NCBI RefSeq assembly: GCF_000166055.1
Contig: NC_014664.1
Span: 372,001-436,000 of the forward strand
DNA: 64,000 bases
From: Rhodomicrobium vannielii ATCC 17100
GTDB taxonomy: Bacteria > Pseudomonadota > Alphaproteobacteria > Rhizobiales > Rhodomicrobiaceae
Direction: 5' to 3'
A model generated the notes under the pieces. The model had not been told where the DNA came from and did not search any database. It worked only from the letters and a program-made list of their open reading frames with translations. This document shows, piece after piece, positions 1-9,820 of this stretch. Both the position numbers and the translations under genes were made by a program. Each line of letters begins with the position of its first letter. The first letter of the stretch is position 1.

Positions 1-395
1 TTGCTTGAGGGTGCCAGTGGATCGCGCACCAGAAGCACGCCGTGCTCATGATTGCGACCGACAACGACAGCGGCGCCGCCATCCGAAAGCAGCAGCAAGA
101 CCGGCGCCGGGTTGTCGAGTTTCATCAACTGACCGAAGCTGAGGCGCACAGCGCGGGCCCACAGGCCGTATTGGCGGAGCCATTCCACCAGCGCGGGCGA
201 AGTGGGAGCTGCGCCGCCAGCATTGGGACGGATCCCCGATGGGTCGGGATCGACGCCGTGATAGCGGGCGACATGGGTAGCGGCGACTATCCGAGCTTGC
301 AGAGCGGTAGTGCCCTGCCCGTCAGAAGCGGCCTTCTCGCCAAAATCGCTTGTGGCGATGTGCAGCGGAATGTTGGCAGGTGACACGAAGTTCAT
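1..395 (-). CDS. Type I secretion ABC transporter, N-terminal C39-like domain (partial)
   Basis: The reading frame runs off the left edge of the window and codes for about 131 residues. They match the N-terminal peptidase-C39-like domain of HlyB-type ABC exporters: LQARIVAATHVARYHGVDPD, then TSPALVEWLRQYGLWARAV, then VVVGRNHEHGVLLVRDP. In true C39 peptidases a catalytic Cys stands at the start of the first helix. Here the helix reads VAATHVARYHG with no Cys, as in HlyB, so the domain should bind substrate and not cut it. The membrane and ATPase domains would lie outside the window. ATG at 395 is the chosen start; an in-frame GTG lies 9 bases upstream at 404, and a stop codon just above bounds the frame. 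The gene follows the collagen-like gene on the same strand, which makes that protein a plausible cargo (inference). Confidence 0.72.
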   Translation of the reverse strand, partial: MNFVSPANIPLHIATSDFGEKAASDGQGTTALQARIVAATHVARYHGVDPDPSGIRPNAGGAAPTSPALVEWLRQYGLWARAVRLSFGQLMKLDNPAPVLLLLSDGGAAVVVGRNHEHGVLLVRDPLAPSS

Positions 396-451
396 CTCGA
401 TCACTCTATGGGCTGTTCAAGGAGAAATGGATTGTCTGGGCATGCAAAGGA

Positions 452-478
452 GGAGATCGGCCAGAGCGGCCGATCTCC
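452..478. terminator. Perfect hairpin between collagen-like gene and ABC exporter
   Basis: An 11-bp perfect stem (452-462 with 468-478) surrounds a 5-base loop. It lies 10 bases past the stop codon of the minus-strand collagen-like gene. The clear T-run (481-485) is on the plus-strand side; the minus-strand side has only a short T-rich stretch. It may act as a bidirectional terminator, or attenuate transcription into the exporter gene. Confidence 0.6.
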
Positions 479-488
479 CGTTTTTGTC

Positions 489-3462
<2,974 letters not shown>

Positions 3463-3495
3463 TGCATTGGTTGCCGCTGATAGGCAACCAATGCA
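3463..3495 (-). terminator. Hairpin after glycosyltransferase gene
   Basis: A perfect 13-bp inverted repeat (3463-3475 with 3483-3495) around a 7-base loop lies 8 bases beyond the stop codon of the minus-strand glycosyltransferase. No strong T-run follows, so termination may be weak or Rho-assisted. Confidence 0.6.
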
Positions 3496-3503
3496 GTATA
3501 GTC

Positions 3504-4724
3504 TTAGGCCTTCTGAAGCAAATTTGCCTCTTGGATCTTCTCGCGAGCGAATTTGGCGTTGAGCTCAATGCGTTCCGGATAACCCGCCGGCAAATCCTTC
3601 AACTGGAGCAGCTTTTCGCTTGCTTCCAGGGACTCGGGATAATGGCCCGCCCAATAGGCGAGGACCGCGTATTCATCGAGCATCCCGTAGGTATAAACCG
3701 AAGGCTCTACGAAAAGCGCGGCGCCTTCCGGCTTCTTGATGTCGATCCCCTGACGGGCGATCATGTAGCCTTGGTGGAACTTGTTGTTCACACGGCAGTA
3801 TCGCGCGGCGGCATGCAATGATTCGGCGCGGGTCGGGCATACGTTGAACGCGCGAAGGTAGGTTGCAAGGATGTCGGCTTCACTGTGGCCAAGATCTTCC
3901 ATGAGCCGTCCGGCCGACAGGAGGGCGATGAAAACTTCCTGTTCCCAGAAGCCAAGTTCGGCGCGCTTCAGGTAGTTGGTGAGGGATTTGGCCTTGTCGC
4001 CGGCGGAGCGATAACTTTGCGCGAGATAGAAGGTGTAGCGAGAAACCAGGAAGGGATCCTGCTCAGACTTGAGCGTGCGTTCGAGAAGCTCGGCATCGTG
4101 AAGGTATTTCTGAGGATTTTTGTTGCGGGCGCTATCATAGAACGTCCGGTTGTGAAGGCCCCTTATAACACCCCAAGTGCAATGCTTCCCGGGCGATTCC
4201 AGAAACTCATGCAGGACGCCGCGATATTTGAAATTGATGTTATTCCTGAACAAGAGCGGACGCAGGTTGATGATTCCGCCATTGAAAGTCGGCAGTTGAT
4301 AGAAATCGTGGCTAAGCGCTTTCTTGAAAGCGGTGAGGTCGACGTTTTCGTCGAATTCGAGAGCTTCATCCGCATCGATCATTAGGCAGTAATCGATATA
4401 GGTGTATTTGCGAAGCTCGGTCAGCGCGAAAGTCCTGTTCCATGCGAAATCGCGCCAAGGCTCATCTATGACGACGCCCTTTATGTTGTTCTCTTCCAGA
4501 AAGGTGCGAATGACGCCTTGAGTGCCATCTGTCGATCCGGTATCGACGACAAGAACGAAGTCGACAAGAGGCTTCACGCTCGCAAGACAGCGCCTGATGC
4601 AGTGGGCCTCGTTTTTGACAATCATGCAGAGTCCGACTGTCTTGGCCTTGGGTTCGGAAGAATTCCCGAATGGTGTTCCTTGTCTTTTCAACTTTGCCTC
4701 CTGCCGGATTGAAACCCACTTCAT
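3504..4724 (-). CDS. GT2 family glycosyltransferase with TPR-like C-terminal half
   Basis: The 406-residue protein should transfer a sugar from a nucleotide-sugar donor. Residues 28-190 form a GT-A fold of the WaaE/KdtX-like GT2 group: GLCMIVKNEAHCIRRCL at 31-47, DTGSTDGT at 61-68, and the metal-binding DAD at 117-119. The rest, from about residue 215, is helical and resembles TPR repeats (SRYTFYLAQSYRSAGDKAKS), a layout seen in glycosyltransferases that act on proteins or surface glycans. A strong GGGAGG lies 5 bases before the ATG. The gene is on the same strand as the collagen-like gene and upstream of it, so that protein's Thr-rich repeats are a candidate acceptor; this is inference only, and lipopolysaccharide core sugar transfer is the alternative. 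Confidence 0.8.
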   Translation of the reverse strand: MKWVSIRQEAKLKRQGTPFGNSSEPKAKTVGLCMIVKNEAHCIRRCLASVKPLVDFVLVVDTGSTDGTQGVIRTFLEENNIKGVVIDEPWRDFAWNRTFALTELRKYTYIDYCLMIDADEALEFDENVDLTAFKKALSHDFYQLPTFNGGIINLRPLLFRNNINFKYRGVLHEFLESPGKHCTWGVIRGLHNRTFYDSARNKNPQKYLHDAELLERTLKSEQDPFLVSRYTFYLAQSYRSAGDKAKSLTNYLKRAELGFWEQEVFIALLSAGRLMEDLGHSEADILATYLRAFNVCPTRAESLHAAARYCRVNNKFHQGYMIARQGIDIKKPEGAALFVEPSVYTYGMLDEYAVLAYWAGHYPESLEASEKLLQLKDLPAGYPERIELNAKFAREKIQEANLLQKA

Positions 4725-5268
4725 GCAAGCCTCCCGACTTTTGTGCAGTCACTGGCGCGAACAGCGAGTGGGGCTCCCGTTTTGAAATTTTCGTCGCACG
4801 AAGTCCCATGCCAATGGGCAACAACCGACGCCACTGAAGCGAGTGTTTTGCTACAGACTGCGATTTGATCTTGAGGGCCTTGGGGCCGCGCTGCACGCAA
4901 CAGCTCTGGACGGTACTGACTTGAGCGCTTCTACCATAGATAGAATGTAAGAATGGTAAACTACGTAAAATTGCAAATTATTAGTGCAGTAGGTTTTGCG
5001 CAAGGGTCTTGGCGCTCCAATAAAACTCAGGATCAATACGGGTTGAGTGTTCTAACGATACTGTATGAAACCTATAGCCAACTCAGGTTGAGTTGCGTCG
5101 CAACAGGAGCTGCGTCGGCTATGTGCAACGCTGCGTATTAAACCCGCACCATTAGGTCGACGTCCAGGCGTTACGTCTTGGAGCTGCAAGCTTGGGATGT
5201 GGTTGGTCTGGTATTGCTGCTATAGCCCGACGTGATGATCGGGACGCAAGAGATCAGGTTCTTAGGCC
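4725..5268. other. Divergent intergenic region
   Basis: This 544-bp gap separates divergent genes. Its middle (about 4920-5100) is clearly more AT-rich than the surroundings and probably holds promoters for both directions. The short open frames here show no protein-like composition and no good ribosome site, and I do not call any of them a gene. Confidence 0.5.
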
Positions 5269-6888
5269 ATGACCATCAACGTTACCACCGGCTCCATGCT
5301 GCCGACCCGACTCAACCTCGGTTCGGGCAAGGACTATCGCGCTGACTGCTTCAATATCGACGTCGACAACAGCTGGTCGCCCGATGCGGTAATAGACCTC
5401 GCAAGCTTCGATCTGGACGCTGATGGCGTAAGCGTGCCGACGCACAGATTCGGAGATGTGCAGCTGCGGCCCGGCACCTTCGATACGATCATCGCCAACG
5501 ACGTGCTCGAACATGTGCCGGACCTCGTCCGGCTGATGACCAATTGCCTGAAGCTGCTGAGGGCTGGCGGTGTGTTCGAGATCAGCGTTCCCTACGACCT
5601 GTCATTCGGCGCCTGGCAGGATCCGACCCATGTGCGGGCCTTCAATGAGCGCAGCTGGCTCTATTATACGGACTGGTTCTGGTATCTCGGATGGAGCGAG
5701 GCACGGTTCGTTCTTGAGCGGATGAGCTTCGTTCCCAGCCCGGCAGTCGCGCCGTTTGCAAGCGCCACGCCCGCCGAACTCCAGCGCATGCCTCGCATGA
5801 TCGACTCGATGTCGGTCTCGCTCCGCAAGGTCGACCTGACGCCCGCGGACCGGCAAGTCTGGGAATATTGGCGCGAGCGCAAGCGGCAGGCGCAAAGTCG
5901 CTGGTCCGCGCCCGTCCCGGCGGTTCAGGAGATTGCCCCTTCAACTGCGGCGCCCGCCGCGTTGGCGACAGCGGCAGCAACGTCGCCCGTGACGCCGCAG
6001 CAAGCTGAGGTCCGGCAGGCCTTTGCAGGCGGCTGGGCGGCGCATCGCCATGCTCACTGCCTATGGATCGTCACGCCGGAGGGCTACAAACATCACCAGA
6101 CCTTCGACGAATTCGCGCTCGGTCTTAGCGAGGCTTTCGCGGAGCTTGGCGGGTCATGTCCCATCGTCCGCGATGTCCTGCAATTGAACGGCCGCGTTCC
6201 GATCGTCCTTGGCACACATCTGCTTCGGCATTGCTCTTCCGTCGCCATTCCGGCCGACAGCGTCCTAATCAATTTCGAACAGGTCGTCAGCGGAGGCGGC
6301 TGGCTCGATGAGAATTACCTGGCATTGCTGCGACGCTTCCCTGTTCTCGACTATTCAGTCCGAAACCGCGAGGCCCTGATCGAGCGAGGCATTACCCATG
6401 CGGGACTGCTGGGGATTGGCCACGCGCCCGGGCTCGTCCGGATTCCAAAGGTCTTGGAGAAGGACATCGACGTTCTTTTCTACGGTTCGTTGAACCCACG
6501 TCGAAAGGCCATTCTGGAGGCTCTGCGCGCCAGGGGGCTGAACGCGGTTCATTTGTTCGGCGCCTATGGGGCCGAGCGCGATGCAGCAATTGCCCGCGCG
6601 AAGCTGGTGATCAACCTCCACTTCTATGAAAGCGCAATTTTCGAGGTCGTGCGAGTCTCCTACCTTCTGGCCAACGGTGTATGCGTCGTCAGCGAGGGAG
6701 ACGAGGGCGACCCGGATATCGCCCCGTTCGAAGGCGGGCTCGTCGTGTGCGGTTATGACGAGATCGTCGAGAACTGCGCCGCTCTCGTCGCCGATGACCC
6801 ATACCGCGACGCCATCGGCTTGCGAGGGCAGCGCATCATGATGGCGCGACGCCAGTCCGACTTGCTCAAGGCTCTGATCGGAGACTGA
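5269..6888 (+). CDS. Methyltransferase-glycosyltransferase fusion protein
   Basis: The 539-residue protein has two catalytic-looking halves. Residues 13-200 are a class I SAM-dependent methyltransferase (Methyltransf_11 type): LNLGSGKDY at 16-24 is the SAM-binding loop, and ANDVLEHV at 77-84 is the usual post-I motif. An Ala/Pro/Thr-rich linker of about 40 residues follows. From about residue 250 the chain resembles CgeB-like or GT1-type glycosyltransferases, including DIDVLFYGSLNPRRKAILEA and the late SYLLANGVCVVSEG block. Such fusions occur in glycan and O-antigen clusters, where the sugar is added and methylated. The start is uncertain: the ribosome site is weak, and ATG 5296 (MLPTRLN) is possible. 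It is divergent from the GT2 gene and may serve the same surface glycan (inference). Confidence 0.72.
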   Translation: MTINVTTGSMLPTRLNLGSGKDYRADCFNIDVDNSWSPDAVIDLASFDLDADGVSVPTHRFGDVQLRPGTFDTIIANDVLEHVPDLVRLMTNCLKLLRAGGVFEISVPYDLSFGAWQDPTHVRAFNERSWLYYTDWFWYLGWSEARFVLERMSFVPSPAVAPFASATPAELQRMPRMIDSMSVSLRKVDLTPADRQVWEYWRERKRQAQSRWSAPVPAVQEIAPSTAAPAALATAAATSPVTPQQAEVRQAFAGGWAAHRHAHCLWIVTPEGYKHHQTFDEFALGLSEAFAELGGSCPIVRDVLQLNGRVPIVLGTHLLRHCSSVAIPADSVLINFEQVVSGGGWLDENYLALLRRFPVLDYSVRNREALIERGITHAGLLGIGHAPGLVRIPKVLEKDIDVLFYGSLNPRRKAILEALRARGLNAVHLFGAYGAERDAAIARAKLVINLHFYESAIFEVVRVSYLLANGVCVVSEGDEGDPDIAPFEGGLVVCGYDEIVENCAALVADDPYRDAIGLRGQRIMMARRQSDLLKALIGD

Positions 6889-7028
6889 GCCGCCCCGAGC
6901 GCAGGTTTGAGGCAGGCGTCCGCGATGAAAGCAATCTGATGGCATGGCCCGTCGCACGGCGGGGATCGTTCAGTTGTGCCACGCGCTTTGAAGGTGACGC
7001 GGGCGCGGGCTTGGCGTAAAAAGACGCC

Positions 7029-7788
7029 ATGCGGATCCTCATCACGAACGACGACGGCATCGAAGCGCCTGGCCTCGATGCCCTTCAAAAAATCGCGAAC
7101 GACCTTTCGGACGATGTCTGGATCGTCGCGCCGGAAACCGATCAGAGCGGCGCATTCGCTCACGCTGCATGAGCCGTTGCGCCTGCGCAAACTCTCGGAG
7201 CGGACCTTCGCGGTCAAGGGTACGCCGACCGACTGCGTGATCATGGGCGTCCGCCACGTGCTGACCGACAAGGCACCCGACCTCGTCCTGTCCGGCGTCA
7301 ATCGCGGCTCGAACGTCGCCGACGACGTGACCTATTCCGGCACCATCGCGGGCGCGATCGAGGGGACGCTGCTCGGCATTCCGTCCATCGCGATGAGCCT
7401 CGCCGTCGACTGGGAAGACCTCGACCGGATCTATTGGCAGACCCCGATGCAACTCGGAGCGGACCTGGTGCGAAAGATGCTTGATGCGGGCTGGCCGAAG
7501 GATGTTTTTTTAAATGTAAATTTTCCCGACAGGGAACCAGAGCGTGTCGAATGTATTAAGATCACCGAGCAAGGTCGTCGTGACCCTGATTACCTCCGCA
7601 TCGAAGACCGGATGGATACGCGCAACAACCCCTACTACTGGCTGGGGTTCAAGCCGATGTCCATGATAACGGGGGAGGGGACGGACCTTCACGCTGTGAA
7701 GTCCGGCGCCATTTCTGTCACGCCGCTTTGCCTCAACCTGACACACAGAGAAACCTGTCGGAAGCTGTCGGCCTTTATCGAAAAATAG
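7029..7788 (+). pseudogene. surE: 5'/3'-nucleotidase SurE, interrupted by a frameshift
   Basis: SurE is a divalent-metal survival nucleotidase that removes phosphate from nucleoside monophosphates. From ATG 7029 the frame gives [16 protein letters not shown] with the metal-binding NDD, up to APETDQSGA, and then meets TGA at 7170. The family sequence continues in a second frame with [33 protein letters not shown] and the rest to 7788. The break is near 7146-7156. A family-like S-G-A-A-H-S reading needs five more bases, and these would be a second copy of GCGGC next to the one present, so loss of one of two tandem GCGGC copies explains it exactly. It is either a real slippage mutation, leaving a gene that may be dead, or a sequencing error. 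pcm follows, as in the usual surE-pcm pair. Confidence 0.85.
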
Positions 7789-7820
7789 AGGCTGCCAGCC
7801 GCGTCCGGAGGGGAAACCTG

Positions 7821-8438
7821 ATGATGGACGAGCGGCTGGAAAGTCTGATCCACCTTTTGCAGCGAAACGCCATCGCCGACCCGCGCGTGCTCGCGACCAT
7901 GAAAGACATTCCCCGCAAGGCGTTCATCGAGTCGCCGGAACTGAAGCCGCTGGCCTATGCCGACGAAGCGCTTCCCATCGAATGCGGGCAGACGATTTCC
8001 CAACCCTACATTGTTGCCTACATGACCGAGCGGCTGAACGTGCAGCGCAAGCACGATGTGCTCGAAATCGGCACCGGCTCGGGATACCAGACGGCGATCC
8101 TCTCCCGGCTGGCGCGCCATGTTTACACGATCGAAATTCACGAGGAGCTTCACCGGCTCGCGGTCGCGCGGTTCAAGGCGCTTGGCCTCACCAACATCAC
8201 GGCGCTCTGCGGCGATGGGTCGAAGGGTTGGCCGGTGCCTCGGCTTTTTGACCGGATTCTCGTCACGGCGGGTGTCATCGCCGCGCCGCCCGACCTCATA
8301 GGCCAGCTTGGCCCTTGCGGCGCCATGGTGATACCGCTTGGACGGACATCCTCGCAGAGGATCATGCTCGTCGTCCGCAACGGGAACGGCGTGGAATTCC
8401 AAAGCCTGATCCCCGTTCGCTTCGTGCCGCTTCTCTAG
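7821..8438 (+). CDS. pcm: Protein-L-isoaspartate O-methyltransferase
   Basis: This enzyme repairs proteins by SAM-dependent methylation of isoaspartyl residues formed on ageing. The 205-residue product has the family order: SQPYIVAYMTERL, then the SAM motif VLEIGTGSGYQTAILSRL, then YTIEIHEELHRLA, and finally LVVRNGNGVEFQSLIPVRFV. ATG 7821 is chosen because GGAGG sits 8 bases upstream; the longer upstream frame overlaps surE and is not conserved. In the family motif RILVTAGVIAAPPDL the usual Ala-Ala is Gly-Val, a mild change. The gene sits 32 bases after surE, the standard partner. Its TAG stop codon coincides with the edge of a palindromic repeat remnant that follows. Confidence 0.93.
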   Translation: MMDERLESLIHLLQRNAIADPRVLATMKDIPRKAFIESPELKPLAYADEALPIECGQTISQPYIVAYMTERLNVQRKHDVLEIGTGSGYQTAILSRLARHVYTIEIHEELHRLAVARFKALGLTNITALCGDGSKGWPVPRLFDRILVTAGVIAAPPDLIGQLGPCGAMVIPLGRTSSQRIMLVVRNGNGVEFQSLIPVRFVPLL

Positions 8439-8492
8439 GCCAGTGAATTTTTCATTTGAGTCCCGGTTGCAGCGAGCTCTCGCATCAAGTTG
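8435..8492. repeat. Decayed copy of 76-bp palindromic element B
   Basis: The stretch from the CTAG at 8435 to 8492 matches the reverse complement of the element at 13974-14049 in its middle (ATTTGAGTCC, then GCGAGCTCTCGC), but about 20 bases of one arm are missing. The linker ATCAAGTTGCTAGTGG is also shared with the other locus, so the two loci hold the same composite B-A unit in opposite orientation. Confidence 0.6.
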
Positions 8493-8568
8493 CTAGTGGC
8501 CCTTGTGATTCCGACATTTGCTCACGAGGTGCTGCGAACGGATGCAAATGCCGGAATCGGACCACTAG
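8493..8568. repeat. 76-bp palindromic element A, copy 1
   Basis: The element begins and ends with CTAGTGG/CCACTAG and folds on itself: GATTCCGACATTTGC pairs with a near-perfect copy of its complement around a 17- to 18-base loop. It differs from the inverted copy at 13884-13959 at only about 3 of 76 positions. It has no coding capacity. Terminal inverted repeats and CTAG/TA ends are what a MITE mobilised by an IS630/Tc1-type transposase would show. Confidence 0.75.
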
Positions 8569-9707
8569 TGCACTGACGCAAACATAGGATTCACAAAGCA
8601 GACGAAGCAAGGCATGCTTCAGGCATGGCTCAAACCGTCTGCATCCTTCTCTCGTCCGAAGACCGCTCACGTTTGGCGGCGGTCATCGGGGACCGCAACA
8701 GCCCGCAGAAGCACGCGCAGCGGGCAAAGATCGTGCTTCATTCTGCTGAGCGCCGTTCCGTTTTCGACGTCGCCCGCTTAAGCGGCGTCAGCCGGCCAGC
8801 CGTATGGCGTTGGCAGCGGCGCTACGCCGAAAAAGGGGTGGACGGGCTGTTGCGCGACCAGACCCGCAAGCCAGGCAAGCCGCCTTTGTCAGCGAAGAGC
8901 GTCGCGAAAGTGCTGGCGCTGCCGTGTTCCGAGCCCCCCGGAAACGCCACGCATTGGACCGGACGCGCTGTCGCCAAGGCGGCGGGCGTCAGCTTGCGCA
9001 CGGTGCAGCGCATCTGGGGAGCCCACCGCCTTCAGCCGCACCGCTTGCGCACGTTCAAGAAGTCGAACGATCCCGCCTTCGCCGAAAAGGTCGAGGATGT
9101 GGTGGGCCTCTCCATGAGCCCGCCCTGCCATGCCGTGGTCCTGTCCATCGACGAGAAGAGCCAGATCCAGGCGCTCGACCGCACTCAACCGGGCCTGCCG
9201 TTGAAGCCCGGCAAATGCGCGACCATGACCCACGATTACAAGCGCAACGGAACCACCACGCTGTTCGCCGCACTCAACGTGCTGGATGGAACCGTGCTCG
9301 GCCGCTGCATGAAGCGCCACCGCCATCAGGAGTTCATCAAATTCCTCAACGCCGTGGAGCGCAAGGTCCCAGCCGGCAAGATCATCCACGTCATTCTGGA
9401 CAACTACGGAACCCACAAGCATCCCAAGGTGGACGCCTGGCTGGCGGATCATCCGAGGTGGGTTTTTCACTTCACGCCGACCTCGGCGTCCTGGCTGAAC
9501 GCGGTCGAAAACTTCTTCTCCGCCATTACCCGGCGGCGCATCCGTCGTGGCGTCTTCAAATCCGTCGCCGACCTCGAAGACGCCATCAAGCGCTACATCG
9601 CCGATCACAACCGGAACGCAAAACCCTTCGTCTGGACCAAAACCGCCGATGAAATCTTCGACAAGCTCAACCGCCTCAATCTGCACCTTCTGAATGAGTC
9701 AGTGCAC
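8568..9707 (+). mobile_element. IS630-family insertion sequence, 1140 bp
   Basis: The element is bounded by perfect 10-bp terminal inverted repeats (GTGCACTGAC at the left, GTCAGTGCAC at the right) and by TA on both sides (8566-8567 and 9708-9709), each within CTAG. TA duplication inside CTAG is the hallmark of IS630-type insertion. It carries one transposase gene. The left target site is the terminal CTAG of palindromic element A, so the insertion sequence is nested at the end of that repeat. The transposase frame is intact, so the element may be active. Confidence 0.88.
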
Positions 9708-9710
9708 TAG
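8625..9710 (+). CDS. IS630-family DDE transposase
   Basis: This 361-residue protein catalyses cut-and-paste movement of the element. The N-terminal helix-turn-helix region (VARLSGVSRPAVWRWQRRY, residues 49-67) and a second one near 113-131 would bind the terminal repeats. The catalytic DDE triad is visible: Asp176 in VLSIDEKS, Asp259 in VILDNYGTH and Glu295 in SWLNAVENFF. The frame is uninterrupted and full length for the family. The final sense codon is the last triplet of the right inverted repeat, and the TAG stop is made of the TA target duplication plus the flanking G, so termination depends on insertion into CTAG. Confidence 0.94.
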   Translation: MAQTVCILLSSEDRSRLAAVIGDRNSPQKHAQRAKIVLHSAERRSVFDVARLSGVSRPAVWRWQRRYAEKGVDGLLRDQTRKPGKPPLSAKSVAKVLALPCSEPPGNATHWTGRAVAKAAGVSLRTVQRIWGAHRLQPHRLRTFKKSNDPAFAEKVEDVVGLSMSPPCHAVVLSIDEKSQIQALDRTQPGLPLKPGKCATMTHDYKRNGTTTLFAALNVLDGTVLGRCMKRHRHQEFIKFLNAVERKVPAGKIIHVILDNYGTHKHPKVDAWLADHPRWVFHFTPTSASWLNAVENFFSAITRRRIRRGVFKSVADLEDAIKRYIADHNRNAKPFVWTKTADEIFDKLNRLNLHLLNESVH

Positions 9711-9820
9711 TTTCCCGGTGATTGACCGAGCGTCGCCCGGATCGTTCGATAATCGTCGATCCGTTTAAATCAATATTAAGCACTCGCACGCATAACCTTA
9801 GGAAAGTGAGGTGTGCTGCG

